From positions 62,001 to 126,000 of the forward strand of contig CACDSY010000003.1 in assembly GCA_902555585.1 (NCBI GenBank): a stretch of DNA of 64,000 nt, written 5' to 3'. Made by a program: the position numbers and the translations under genes. Source of the stretch: an uncultured Pelagibacteraceae bacterium (GTDB taxonomy: Bacteria > Pseudomonadota > Alphaproteobacteria > Pelagibacterales > Pelagibacteraceae). Every line of letters starts with the position of its first letter. Position 1 is the first letter of the stretch. This document shows positions 1-8,366 of the stretch, one piece after another. The notes beneath the pieces are model-generated. The model was not told the DNA's origin. It ran no database searches and saw only the letters and a list, made by a program, of their open reading frames with translations.

Positions 1-355
1 AAGCAGCTTTAATTGTTTTTGCACGATCATAAGCTGATATACCTGTTGTAACACCTTTTTTGGCTTCTATAGAATATGCAAAGGCTGTTTTACTTCTGGA
101 TTGATTTATTGGTGAAACTAAAGTAAGTCCAATTTTTTTTGACTGCGCACTATCGATTGCTAAACAAATTAATCCTCTGGCGTGTTTAGCCATAAAATTA
201 ATATGTTTAGGATTCACAGCGGACGTAGAAATTACTAAATCACCCTCATTTTCCATTTCTTCATGTTTGCTCTCATCGTCAACAAGAATATACATTCCAT
301 TTTTTTTTACTGTCTTAATAATAGTTTCTATTGAGCTAAAATTATTTTTTTTCAT
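1..355 (-). CDS. ribB: 3,4-dihydroxy-2-butanone 4-phosphate synthase (RibB or N-terminal part of RibBA), partial
   Basis: The reading frame starts at an ATG at 355-353 and runs off the left edge, giving about 118 N-terminal residues. Visible family signatures are GMYILVDDE, then ENEGDLV (acidic metal/substrate loop), NFMAKHARGLICLA and VTTGISAYDRAKTI. The enzyme converts ribulose 5-phosphate to the four-carbon precursor of riboflavin. Four extra residues (KHEE region) sit between VDDE and ENEGDL compared with the common VDDEDRENEGDL. It is last in view of the nrdR-ribD-ribE-ribB run and overlaps ribE by 14 bases, so it is probably co-translated. Whether a RibA (GTP cyclohydrolase II) domain follows cannot be seen. 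Confidence 0.9.
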   Translation of the reverse strand, partial: MKKNNFSSIETIIKTVKKNGMYILVDDESKHEEMENEGDLVISTSAVNPKHINFMAKHARGLICLAIDSAQSKKIGLTLVSPINQSRSKTAFAYSIEAKKGVTTGISAYDRAKTIKAA

Positions 356-935
356 TAATAAATTTCCTTACATATTTAGACATAATATCAATCTCAACAT
401 TGACTAAATCATTTTTTTTAAGAGTGATTAAGTTTGTTAATTTTAAAGTGTGAGGTATAATCCATATTTCAAAGGAATTCTTTTTTATTTTAGATATTGT
501 CAGTGATACACCATTTATAAGTATTGAAGCTTTTTCAACTAACTGTTTCTTAAGTGATTTTGTTATTTTAAACTCAAAAATATTCGATTTATCAACTTTT
601 TTAATACTTTTTACAGAACAAACTGTATCAACATGACCTTGGCAAATATGACCTGAAATGTTATCACCAAATTTCAATGGAGTTTCCAAATTAATTTCAT
701 CTCCAATTTTAATATTTCTAAATTTTGATTTAGCTAAAGTTTCATTTGATAAATAGAATTCTAAGATTCTATTTTTAAAAGAAATTAATGTAAGACAAAC
801 TCCATCACAAGAAATTGAAATACCTAAACTTTTATTCGAAACTTTCAATGTAGATTTAATAAATAAGTTTATGCCTTTAGCTCTTTTTTGGATGCTGCTT
901 ATCGTGCCTTTATTAAATATAATTCCATTAAACAT
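342..935 (-). CDS. ribE: Riboflavin synthase, alpha chain
   Basis: This 197-residue protein has the two tandem beta-barrel repeats of riboflavin synthase. The first holds ISCDGVCLTLISF (about 41-53) and SGHICQGHVDTV (about 94-105). The second holds ILINGVSLTISKI (about 138-150) and ends with the C-terminal helix DIMSKYVRKFI. Length matches the family (about 200). It dismutates two 6,7-dimethyl-8-ribityllumazine molecules to riboflavin. The start is MFNGI, matching the usual MFTGI. It follows ribD by one base and overlaps ribB, in the standard alphaproteobacterial riboflavin order. Confidence 0.95.
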   Translation of the reverse strand: MFNGIIFNKGTISSIQKRAKGINLFIKSTLKVSNKSLGISISCDGVCLTLISFKNRILEFYLSNETLAKSKFRNIKIGDEINLETPLKFGDNISGHICQGHVDTVCSVKSIKKVDKSNIFEFKITKSLKKQLVEKASILINGVSLTISKIKKNSFEIWIIPHTLKLTNLITLKKNDLVNVEIDIMSKYVRKFINEKK

Positions 936-936
936 T

Positions 937-2034
937 TTAGTAATAGTGAGTAAGTGTATCTTTATCTAAATATGTGTTTACTTTTTTTTTATTTTTGTAA
1001 TTTTTATTAATCATTTTTAATAATGAAGATATATTAATTTTACATCTATTAGAGATTATTTTGTCGCTTTTAAAGAAGTAAAATTCGTTTAATAATTTTT
1101 CATTAAGAAAATTAGTCATTAAATCCTTGCCTGACTCCACTAATAATCTATGTAGGCCTAATGTATAAAGTTTTTGGCTAATTTTTCTAAGATTAAAATT
1201 CCTTCTATTATTCACATTTTGATAAATAAGTTTAGCACCTCTATTTTTTAACAATCTAATTTTTGAGATATTTTTAGAACTGTGAAATATAATTAATTTA
1301 CTTTTTGTTGAATTTTTAATTACATAAGAATTAATTTTTATTTTTAAATTCTTATCGATTACAACTACAGTGGGTGAAAATTTCTCCAATCCATTTAATC
1401 TGCAATCGAGTTTAGGGTTATCTGTATTAATAGTTTTGTAAGAGGTTAATATTGCATGGTTTTGATATCTTAAAATATGTGAAACATTTCTTGAATGTTC
1501 ATTTGTTATTGGAGAATTATTTCTTAAAATATTTAAATTTGACGAGCTTGCAATTTTGCCAATTATATAAGGGGCTTTGTTAGATCTTATATAATTATAT
1601 TCATTATAAAGTTTCTTAACGTATCTTTTTTGAAGTCCTGATATTGCAACTATTTTTTTAGACTTTAAAATCTTTTTAGTTTTATTAAAAGTTCGCAAAT
1701 CTTTATCTTCAATCGAGTAATAAACCCTCTTAACTTTATTTTTTATAATTGCATTTGTACAAGGAGGTGTTACCCCATGATGTGAACAGGGTTCAAGTGT
1801 TGAGTAAAGTGATGTTCCTTTATTATATTTATTTTTATTTAAGGCAATACTTTCTGCATGTGGTCTACCACCATTATTAGTCGTTGCAAAAGATAAGATT
1901 TTATTATTTTTTACAATTACGCATCCAACAGATGGATTTGTCCCTGTTAAATACTTATTATTCTCCGCTAAATTTATAGCAAAGTTCATAATTTTTTTAT
2001 CAGATGATTTGTAATTATCTTTTCTTAAAGACAT
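937..2034 (-). CDS. ribD: Bifunctional diaminohydroxyphosphoribosylaminopyrimidine deaminase / 5-amino-6-(5-phosphoribosylamino)uracil reductase
   Basis: RibD carries out the second and third steps of riboflavin synthesis from GTP. With the start at MSLRK (2034) it has 365 residues. An upstream in-frame ATG at 2106 would add 24 residues lying wholly inside nrdR, so I prefer 2034, which leaves a 20-base overlap with nrdR. The deaminase domain has the zinc ligands H59-A-E61, C83 and C92 ([11 protein letters not shown]). The reductase domain follows from about 145, with [18 protein letters not shown] and [14 protein letters not shown]. The tail is Lys/Asn-rich and diverged. Confidence 0.93.
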   Translation of the reverse strand: MSLRKDNYKSSDKKIMNFAINLAENNKYLTGTNPSVGCVIVKNNKILSFATTNNGGRPHAESIALNKNKYNKGTSLYSTLEPCSHHGVTPPCTNAIIKNKVKRVYYSIEDKDLRTFNKTKKILKSKKIVAISGLQKRYVKKLYNEYNYIRSNKAPYIIGKIASSSNLNILRNNSPITNEHSRNVSHILRYQNHAILTSYKTINTDNPKLDCRLNGLEKFSPTVVVIDKNLKIKINSYVIKNSTKSKLIIFHSSKNISKIRLLKNRGAKLIYQNVNNRRNFNLRKISQKLYTLGLHRLLVESGKDLMTNFLNEKLLNEFYFFKSDKIISNRCKINISSLLKMINKNYKNKKKVNTYLDKDTLTHYY

Positions 2035-2473
2035 CAATTCTATCCACAAATTGAACAAAGTCTTTTTCTTCTCTGAAGTTTCTATAAACTGATGCAAATC
2101 GAACATATGCTACAGGGTCAAGTTCTTTTAAACCTTCCATAACCATTGTTCCAATTGTATTAGACGAAATTTCGCTCTGACCTAGTTCTTCTAATGATCT
2201 ACTAATTTTTGAGATAAATTTTTCTGCTGTCTCAGTATCAATAGGTCTTTTCTTTAAAGCGACATAAATAGATTTTGAAAGTTTTTCTCTGTCAAAAGAT
2301 GATTTTCTTCCATTTTTTTTAACTACCGTAAGTTCTCTAAATTGAACTCTTTCAAATGTTGTGAATCTTTCACCACAGCTACAGAGTCTTCTTCTTCTAA
2401 TTGCTGTTCCATCTTCAGTAGGTCTTGAGTCAACAACTGAGGTATCTCCCTTTTTGCTGCATGGACAAATCAT
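2015..2473 (-). CDS. nrdR: Transcriptional repressor NrdR (ribonucleotide reductase regulator) with altered zinc ribbon
   Basis: NrdR senses ATP/dATP and represses ribonucleotide reductase genes. The 152-residue length, the [17 protein letters not shown] segment, RFTTFERVQ and the ATP-cone (about 49-140, with [13 protein letters not shown] and [11 protein letters not shown]) are all typical. The zinc ribbon is not: the usual CxxC pairs (C3/C6, C31/C34) read C3-P-C5-S and C31-S-C33-G. The first knuckle has cysteine at 5 and serine at 6; the second has lost one residue. The DNA reads in frame through both. It lies between glyA and ribD, the usual alphaproteobacterial location. Confidence 0.93.
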   Translation of the reverse strand: MICPCSKKGDTSVVDSRPTEDGTAIRRRRLCSCGERFTTFERVQFRELTVVKKNGRKSSFDREKLSKSIYVALKKRPIDTETAEKFISKISRSLEELGQSEISSNTIGTMVMEGLKELDPVAYVRFASVYRNFREEKDFVQFVDRIDVFKKR

Positions 2474-2481
2474 AAATTAAT

Positions 2482-3792
2482 TTAGCCTAAATGTTTATAG
2501 ATAGGAAAATTAGAACAAAGGCTTACAACTTCTTTTCTCACTTCTTCTTCGGTTTTAGAGTTATCTTCTGGGTTTTGGGCTAACCCTTTTATAGTTTTAG
2601 TTATTAAATCCCCTACTATTTGAAATTCTTTTAAACCAAAACCTCTTGTAGTAGCAGCCTGTGATCCAAGTCTTATGCCAGAAGTTATCATTGGGCTTTC
2701 ACTATCAAATGGAATGCCATTTTTATTACATGTAATGTTTGCTCTAGAAAGGCTTTCTGCTGCAACATTACCTTTTACATTAAAAGGTCTTAAGTCAACT
2801 AACATCAGATGTGTGTCTGTCCCGCCTGAATAAATTTTAAAACCATTATTTTTTAAAGTCTCAGCTAAAATTTTTGCATTTGCTAATACAGTTTTAATAT
2901 AATTTTTAAATTCAGGTTTTAATGCCTCTTTAAATCCAACAGCTTTAGCTGCAATGATATGCATTAATGGACCTCCTTGGTATCCAGGGAAAACAGCAGT
3001 ATTAAATTTTTTAGATAGATCCTCATGATTGGTTAATATAATTCCACCTCTTGCACTTCTAAATACTTTATGAGTAGTTGATGTAACTACATGTGCATAG
3101 TCACATGGATTAGGGTATCCTTTACCAGCAACTAGACCAGAAAAATGAGCCATATCTACCATTAGGTAAGCTCCAACTTTATCAGCTATTTCTCTAAATC
3201 TTTTAAAATCAATTACTCTTGAATAAGCACTTCCGCCAGCAATAATAAGTTTAGGTTTATGTTCAAACGCAAGTTTTTCAACATTATCATAATCAATAAG
3301 TTCAGATACTTTATCAACCTCATAACCAATTGCGTTAAACCATTTACCTGACATAGAAATTTTCAAACCATGAGTAATGTGTCCTCCTGAATTCAAACTC
3401 ATTCCCATAAAAGTATCACCAGGTTTTAACAAAGCTAAAAAAACAGCTCCGTTTGCCTGTGCCCCTGAGTGAGGTTGAGCGTTAGCAAATTTACAATTAA
3501 ATAATTCTTTAAGTCTATCTATAGCTAATTGTTCAGCTACATCTACATGTTCACAACCATTATAGTATCTTTTGCCGGGATAGCCTTCGGCGTACTTATT
3601 TGTTAATACTGAACCTTGAGCTTCAAGGACTGCTTGAGATACAATATTTTCAGATGCAATAAGTTCGATATGATTTTGTTGTCGAACCAACTCATTGTTA
3701 ATAGCTTTGTAAATTTCAGGATCGCTATCTGACAAACTTTTTTCAAAAAAGTCTTTGTAATCACTGTTTAAATATTTTGTTTCACTTGACAT
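2482..3792 (-). CDS. glyA: Serine hydroxymethyltransferase
   Basis: GlyA interconverts serine and glycine, passing the one-carbon unit to tetrahydrofolate, in the cytoplasm with PLP. The 436-residue protein has IELIASEN (42-49), [13 protein letters not shown] (65-77), VDMAHFSGL with the PLP-ring aspartate D213, and the Schiff-base lysine K242. The loop after that lysine reads VFRSARGG, whereas most homologues have TLRGPRGG. It sits 8 bases upstream of nrdR and 5 bases after rpiB. In this genome it would also handle glycine produced by the sarcosine oxidase encoded about 12 kb away. Confidence 0.96.
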   Translation of the reverse strand: MSSETKYLNSDYKDFFEKSLSDSDPEIYKAINNELVRQQNHIELIASENIVSQAVLEAQGSVLTNKYAEGYPGKRYYNGCEHVDVAEQLAIDRLKELFNCKFANAQPHSGAQANGAVFLALLKPGDTFMGMSLNSGGHITHGLKISMSGKWFNAIGYEVDKVSELIDYDNVEKLAFEHKPKLIIAGGSAYSRVIDFKRFREIADKVGAYLMVDMAHFSGLVAGKGYPNPCDYAHVVTSTTHKVFRSARGGIILTNHEDLSKKFNTAVFPGYQGGPLMHIIAAKAVGFKEALKPEFKNYIKTVLANAKILAETLKNNGFKIYSGGTDTHLMLVDLRPFNVKGNVAAESLSRANITCNKNGIPFDSESPMITSGIRLGSQAATTRGFGLKEFQIVGDLITKTIKGLAQNPEDNSKTEEEVRKEVVSLCSNFPIYKHLG

Positions 3793-3797
3793 AATTT

Positions 3798-4217
3798 TTA
3801 TATTTTTTTAATTCTTTTTAAATGTCTTCCACCCTCAAACTTTGTATTTAAGAATGCATTTATACATTTAAAGGCTAAATTTTTACTAATCAACCTCTGT
3901 CCTAATGTAATAACATTTGCATCATTATGCAATCTAGATAATTTAACGTTTTTTACCGAATAACATAATGCCGCTCTTATATTTTTATGCTTATTAGCTG
4001 TTATTGACATACCCATGCCTGAACCACATACTAAAATACCAATATTCTCTTTTTTTATCTTTTTTGATAATTTATGAGCATAATCTGGATAGTTTACTGA
4101 TTTTTTTGAATGCTTTGGACCTAAATCTAAAACTTCAAATTTTGAAGAAAACTTTTTTTTGATACTTTCTTTTAACTTAAAACCAGCGTGATCAGATGCG
4201 ATATAAATTTTTTTCAA
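3798..4217 (-). CDS. rpiB: Ribose 5-phosphate isomerase B (RpiB/LacAB family)
   Basis: This 139-residue protein matches Rpi[12 protein letters not shown] (D9, H10), the catalytic cysteine in [10 protein letters not shown] (C64), [11 protein letters not shown] and [13 protein letters not shown] (H97 phosphate-binding region). It interconverts ribose 5-phosphate and ribulose 5-phosphate, the latter being the substrate of RibB in the same operon. It is one base away from the upstream 2OG-oxygenase-like gene and 5 bases before glyA. The rpiB-glyA-nrdR-ribD order is common in Alphaproteobacteria. Confidence 0.94.
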   Translation of the reverse strand: MKKIYIASDHAGFKLKESIKKKFSSKFEVLDLGPKHSKKSVNYPDYAHKLSKKIKKENIGILVCGSGMGMSITANKHKNIRAALCYSVKNVKLSRLHNDANVITLGQRLISKNLAFKCINAFLNTKFEGGRHLKRIKKI

Positions 4218-4218
4218 A

Positions 4219-4860
4219 TTAATTAAATTTATAATCTAAAACACATGCAACTAGGTGTATTCTATTTTCTTCACCACCATTAAATGCATTATGATATTTT
4301 GTATTGTTAGTAACCCAAACTGATCCATCAGCAGGCATATGCTTAGCCACATTATCGATAACCATCAAACATCCTGGATTAGTTATAATTGGTATATGCA
4401 ATCTAGGTTCTGGATCTCTATGCCAGCTTAATGTTGATCTAGGTTCTTTTAATAAAATTCTTACTCTTCCTAATTTATATTTGGATGAAAGAACATCATA
4501 AACTTCTTTAAAATAAGTATTTTCATAATCTCTTATGAATTCACTATATTTAGACTCATCAATATCCACATCTCTTGAAACTTCCTTCCCAGATTTATCT
4601 GGTTTAGTCCAATAAACACCTCGAGCTTTACTACCTTTTATAGAGTCTGGATCTCCTGGTATTTGTGTTAATGAAATTGCACCAAAATTAGTTACACCAC
4701 CACCATCATCGAATTTTTTAATTTGTATGATTTGGTTATAAGCATCTTGAAGCTTATCAATATCAAATTGTATAGTCTGTTTTTGAAAATCACTAAAGTC
4801 TAAAACTCTATCATTCTGATTATGTAAATTTAAATTTACAATTTTATGTTTATTGCTCAT
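4219..4860 (-). CDS. Putative 2-oxoglutarate/Fe(II)-dependent dioxygenase, aspartyl/asparaginyl beta-hydroxylase-like
   Basis: The 213-residue protein has an N-terminal half that I do not recognise and a C-terminal cupin-like half resembling the Asp/Asn beta-hydroxylase family (PF05118-type). Visible candidate iron ligands are H147-x-D149 (SWHRDPEPR) and H190 (KYHNAFNGG). R200 (ENRIHLVACV), ten residues after the distal histidine, fits a 2-oxoglutarate carboxylate anchor. R153-L-H155 matches the RxH motif of AspH relatives. No signal peptide or membrane segment is seen. Its stop is one base from rpiB, so it leads the rpiB-glyA-nrdR-rib operon. The substrate is unknown: a protein side chain or a small molecule are both possible. 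Confidence 0.75.
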   Translation of the reverse strand: MSNKHKIVNLNLHNQNDRVLDFSDFQKQTIQFDIDKLQDAYNQIIQIKKFDDGGGVTNFGAISLTQIPGDPDSIKGSKARGVYWTKPDKSGKEVSRDVDIDESKYSEFIRDYENTYFKEVYDVLSSKYKLGRVRILLKEPRSTLSWHRDPEPRLHIPIITNPGCLMVIDNVAKHMPADGSVWVTNNTKYHNAFNGGEENRIHLVACVLDYKFN

Positions 4861-4898
4861 TATGAAGATTGTTTTCTACTCATTTATATATATATTTG

Positions 4899-4904
4899 TA
4901 TAAT
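4899..4904 (+). promoter_or_regulatory. Candidate -10 element for hemB
   Basis: A perfect TATAAT hexamer lies 27 bases before the hemB ATG, in the 71-base divergent gap between the 2OG-oxygenase-like gene and hemB. No convincing -35 is present at 16-18 bases upstream (CTACTC region), so the call rests on the -10 and its position alone. The local AT-richness makes chance matches likely. Confidence 0.35.
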
Positions 4905-4931
4905 AGATTTTGTCGCATAATAAAATACAAT

Positions 4932-5912
4932 ATGATTACAGGTAAATACCCAAGTTTAAGGCTTAGAAGATCAAGAAAATATGCTTGGTCTAGAAAATTA
5001 GTCCAAGAAAGTTCTTTATCTTATAGTGATTTGATCCTGCCAATTTTCTTGATTGAAGGAAAAAATAAAAAAGAATCAATAAAATCTATGCCAAATGTAT
5101 TTAGATATAGTGTAGACAGGTTAAATACAGTTGTTAGTAAAGCAATTAAAAAAGGAATACCGATGGTTGCTTTATTTCCATACACAAGCAAAATAAAAAA
5201 AGATGAAAATGGTTCTGAGGCATTAAATCCAGATAATTTAGTTTGTAGAGGGATAAAATTCATTAAAAAAAAATTTAAAAATAAAATTGGTATTATGTGT
5301 GATGTGGCCCTAGATCCTTACACCTCTCATGGCCATGATGGATTATTAAAGAAAAATAATATTTTAAATGATAAAACTGTTGAAATACTTGCCAGGCAAG
5401 CAGTTCTACAAGCTAAAATGGGTTGTGATGTAATTGCCCCCTCAGATATGATGGATGGAAGAATAGGTAAAATTCGACTCGCTTTGGATAAAAATAATTT
5501 AAATGATGTGCAAATATTGTCATATGCAGTTAAATTTTCATCTAGCTTTTATGGACCATTTAGAGACGCTGTTGGATCTAAAAGATTATTAAAAGGTGAT
5601 AAAAAAACATACCAAATGGATTTTAGAAATTCAGATGAAACCTTAAGAGAAGTTTCATTAGATATAAAAGAAGGAGCTGATATGGTCATCGTTAAACCTG
5701 GTATGCCCTATCTTGATATAATAAAAAAAGTAAAAGACAATTTCAAAATACCAGTGTTTGCGTATCAAGTATCCGGCGAATACAGTTTAATAATGAATGG
5801 AATTGATAAAAAATTGATAGACAAAGATTCAATAAAAGAGTCTCTTATTTCATTTAAAAGAGCTGGAGCAAACAGTATTATAACATATTTTGCCGATCAA
5901 ATTGATCTTTAA
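4932..5912 (+). CDS. hemB: Delta-aminolevulinic acid dehydratase (porphobilinogen synthase)
   Basis: HemB condenses two 5-aminolevulinate molecules to porphobilinogen for haem. The start was set at MITGKYPS (4932). The longer frame from 4869 adds 21 hydrophobic residues with no family match and would overlap the TATAAT at 4899. The two active-site lysines are K201 (SYAVKFSSSFYGPF) and K255 (IVKPGMPYLDI). The metal loop reads DVALDPYTSHGHDG, with aspartates in place of the zinc cysteines, so this is the magnesium-type enzyme found in many Alphaproteobacteria. Its stop codon directly abuts the recO stop on the other strand. Confidence 0.95.
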   Translation: MITGKYPSLRLRRSRKYAWSRKLVQESSLSYSDLILPIFLIEGKNKKESIKSMPNVFRYSVDRLNTVVSKAIKKGIPMVALFPYTSKIKKDENGSEALNPDNLVCRGIKFIKKKFKNKIGIMCDVALDPYTSHGHDGLLKKNNILNDKTVEILARQAVLQAKMGCDVIAPSDMMDGRIGKIRLALDKNNLNDVQILSYAVKFSSSFYGPFRDAVGSKRLLKGDKKTYQMDFRNSDETLREVSLDIKEGADMVIVKPGMPYLDIIKKVKDNFKIPVFAYQVSGEYSLIMNGIDKKLIDKDSIKESLISFKRAGANSIITYFADQIDL

Positions 5913-6587
5913 TTATTTTAACAAATTAACAAAATCATTCCTTGAAGCAGGATAGCTCTTGTTATTAGGTTTGATGATTGTTTTATCCAAAAAATCTCCA
6001 ACTATGGAAAAGCCACTATGTATATCTTTTAAATTTTCAGGACTAATATTTTTATCTATTAGAAAATTAGGTATAATTTTTTGACTTGAGTCCACAATAT
6101 ATTTGGTTTGGCCGTTAATCTTTTTATCAACCACGTAATTTTTAAAATTAATATCATATCCAATAGACTTAAGTATATTTAGTTCTAAATATAAAAATTC
6201 TACAAGCCAATTATCAAGCTCAATTATTTTAAATAATTTTTCTAAAAGATTAAATATTTCAATATTATTCTCATTTTCAGCAGTTAGAATTTTAATTAAA
6301 TTCATACAATAGATAATACAAAATAATTTTTTTTTATTTTCTAAATAAACTGGGGTTTTAATTTCATCAATCTCAACTTTTAGGTATCCAAGCCTACCAT
6401 CCTCTCTTAGTTTTGAATTTATATGAAATTTATTACCTATTAATAAATAGCTCTTAATCTTTTTTGATGTAGACCCAAAAATGACACCAACTATTTTTCC
6501 ATTATTTTCAGTGTAGAATTCAGCTATTGATGAATTTTCATTATATTTATTTAAAGATAATAAGTATCCTTTATCTTGCCAATTCAT
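5913..6587 (-). CDS. recO: DNA repair protein RecO
   Basis: RecO helps load RecA onto SSB-coated single-stranded DNA. The 224-residue protein begins MNWQDKGYLLSLNKYNENS, matching the RecO N-terminal OB fold, and has an alpha-helical second half. It has no paired cysteines in the region where many RecO proteins bind zinc. It overlaps rnc by 4 bases (ATGA), so it is translationally coupled. In many Alphaproteobacteria era lies between these two genes; here it does not. Sequence divergence is high, so the call leans partly on gene order. Confidence 0.85.
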   Translation of the reverse strand: MNWQDKGYLLSLNKYNENSSIAEFYTENNGKIVGVIFGSTSKKIKSYLLIGNKFHINSKLREDGRLGYLKVEIDEIKTPVYLENKKKLFCIIYCMNLIKILTAENENNIEIFNLLEKLFKIIELDNWLVEFLYLELNILKSIGYDINFKNYVVDKKINGQTKYIVDSSQKIIPNFLIDKNISPENLKDIHSGFSIVGDFLDKTIIKPNNKSYPASRNDFVNLLK

Positions 6588-7249
6588 TTTTGATTAATTT
6601 TTTTGAGTAGTTCTGAGGCTGCAGATTGTTCTGCATTTTTTTTTGAGGATCCTACGGCATAAAAATATTTGCTATTTTTAAGTTTTACTCCTACTTTAAA
6701 ATTTGGTTTATGTCTTGGTCCTGTGTTTGAGACTAATTTATAGATAGGTAATACTTTAAAAGTTTTTAAAGAATACTCTTGAAGTTGAGTTTTGGAATCA
6801 ATGAAAGTTGTTTCGGCATTATTAATTAAATTTTTCCATAATTTAAGAATAAAACTTTTAGAAACTTCAAAACCTTTATCCAAATAAATAGCTCCAATTA
6901 ATGCCTCACAACAATCAGAGATAATCTTATTTTCAACTATATTTTTGCTTGTCTTAGAATTACCTGTAATTACAAATTCTTTAAGGTTTAATGAATTTCC
7001 AATTTCTAGACATTTATTTTTATTGACTAAAGAGGCTAATTTTTTATCTAAGGATCCTACTTTTTCATTTGGATAAAGCTCATATAATTTTTTTGAAACA
7101 ACAAGTCCTAGCACTCTATCACCTAAAAATTCAAGGTTCTCATAGTTATTATTGGGATCATAACTTTTATGAGTAATAGCTTGCAAAAGAATTTTTTCAT
7201 TTTTGAAATCAATTTTAATTTTTTTTTGAAGGTTTTTAAGAGTTCTCAT
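6584..7249 (-). CDS. rnc: Ribonuclease III
   Basis: RNase III cleaves double-stranded RNA in rRNA and mRNA processing. The 221-residue protein has the signature NLEFLGDRVLGLVV with E40 and D44, and the second acidic pair D112/E115 in SDCCEALIGAIYLDKG. A double-stranded RNA-binding domain occupies about 152-220 (QLQEYSLK to KKNAEQSAASELLKKI). It starts 2 bases after lepB ends and overlaps recO by 4. Length is normal for the family. Confidence 0.95.
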   Translation of the reverse strand: MRTLKNLQKKIKIDFKNEKILLQAITHKSYDPNNNYENLEFLGDRVLGLVVSKKLYELYPNEKVGSLDKKLASLVNKNKCLEIGNSLNLKEFVITGNSKTSKNIVENKIISDCCEALIGAIYLDKGFEVSKSFILKLWKNLINNAETTFIDSKTQLQEYSLKTFKVLPIYKLVSNTGPRHKPNFKVGVKLKNSKYFYAVGSSKKNAEQSAASELLKKINQK

Positions 7250-7251
7250 AA

Positions 7252-7980
7252 TTAATCAATATATTTGAAAAATCTACTTAACCTTAATATTTCATTCCAT
7301 TTCCAAAATTTAAAAATACTTCCTACAAATGGATCTGATGAAAAAAACAATATTTGAGCTTTACCGACAAGATTATTTTTATGGACATATCCAACTTCAG
7401 ATAAAAATCTACTATCTTTTGAGCAATCCCTATTATCTCCTAAGAAAAATAAATGTTCTTTTGGAACAAGGTATTTATCTGTGTTAGCTAAAGTAATATC
7501 AGTTCTGTATGATGCCAAATAAACTTTTCCGTTTGGAAGTTTTTCCTCAAATGTGTTAACTTTTATTTTTGATTTACCACAATAATTAGTGACATTTTTT
7601 GATTTAATTGTTTTTAATATTCGATTTCCATTTAAGTAAAGATCACCATTAATAAACTGAATTGTGTCTCCTGGTAGACCAATAACTCGTTTTATATAAT
7701 CAGTTCTATTATCAGCCGGTGTTTTAAATACTGCAACGTCGCCTCTTTTAGGATTATGGGCAAAAATACGGTTTTCAAAAATAGGTGGACTAAACGGAAA
7801 GGAATGTTTGCTATAACCATATGTGAATTTAGTGACAAAAAGCCTATCTCCAACTAATAAATTTGGTTCCATTGATGATGAAGGAATATAAAAAGGTTGC
7901 AATAAAATAGATCTAATTAAAACTGCAATGATAAGTGCATAAATTATAGTTTTGAGATTTTCAATTATTATTTTTTTCAT
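7252..7980 (-). CDS. lepB: Signal peptidase I
   Basis: LepB removes signal peptides from secreted proteins at the outer face of the inner membrane. The 242-residue protein has one N-terminal membrane segment (about 9-27). It is followed by PSSSMEPNL with the catalytic serine S36, the general-base lysine K97 in YIKRVIGLPGD, and the SPase box FLGDNRDCSKDSR. It overlaps acpS by 4 bases and precedes rnc by 2. This acpS-lepB-rnc order is the usual one in Alphaproteobacteria. Confidence 0.96.
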   Translation of the reverse strand: MKKIIIENLKTIIYALIIAVLIRSILLQPFYIPSSSMEPNLLVGDRLFVTKFTYGYSKHSFPFSPPIFENRIFAHNPKRGDVAVFKTPADNRTDYIKRVIGLPGDTIQFINGDLYLNGNRILKTIKSKNVTNYCGKSKIKVNTFEEKLPNGKVYLASYRTDITLANTDKYLVPKEHLFFLGDNRDCSKDSRFLSEVGYVHKNNLVGKAQILFFSSDPFVGSIFKFWKWNEILRLSRFFKYID

Positions 7981-8366
7981 ATCTTTGTATCTATAACAAC
8001 AAATGCTATGGAATAACCTTTTTCATCAGAAAGCGATAGAAAGACATTATATTTTTGTATTTTAAATTTTTTTTTCAAAAAATTGTTTAATTTTTTTGAT
8101 AGTGAAATATATGGCTTTCCATTCTTGTAATTATTAATTTCAATATCTATAAAATTTATATCTGATCTAAAGCCAGTCCCAATTGCTTTAACAAATGCTT
8201 CTTTTGCAGCAAATCTTTTTGCATAAAAATTAATTTTATTTTTTAATTTTCTTCCCTGTTGAATTTCTTTTTCTGTAAAAATTCTATTTAAAAAACCTTT
8301 AATTTTTAATGAATTATTTATTCTACTGTTTTTAATAATATCAACACCATTTCCAATTATATGCAT
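7977..8366 (-). CDS. acpS: Holo-[acyl-carrier-protein] synthase
   Basis: AcpS transfers 4'-phosphopantetheine from CoA to apo-ACP for fatty acid synthesis. The 129-residue protein has the two family motifs: IIGNGVDIIKNSRI with metal-binding D9, and RFAAKEAFVKAIGTGF with the catalytic/metal glutamate. It overlaps lepB by 4 bases and meets pdxJ by a one-base overlap, so all three are likely co-translated. Length is typical. Confidence 0.94.
   Translation of the reverse strand: MHIIGNGVDIIKNSRINNSLKIKGFLNRIFTEKEIQQGRKLKNKINFYAKRFAAKEAFVKAIGTGFRSDINFIDIEINNYKNGKPYISLSKKLNNFLKKKFKIQKYNVFLSLSDEKGYSIAFVVIDTKI

Noticed and set aside
3793-4218. Glycine or other riboswitch upstream of glyA or soxB
   Set aside because: The gaps before these genes are 5 and 64 bases, too short for known glycine aptamers.
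4869-4931. Longer N-terminus of hemB beginning MFSTHLYIYLYNRF
   Set aside because: The extra 21 residues have no resemblance to HemB and would cover the candidate -10 box; the ATG at 4932 gives the conserved start.
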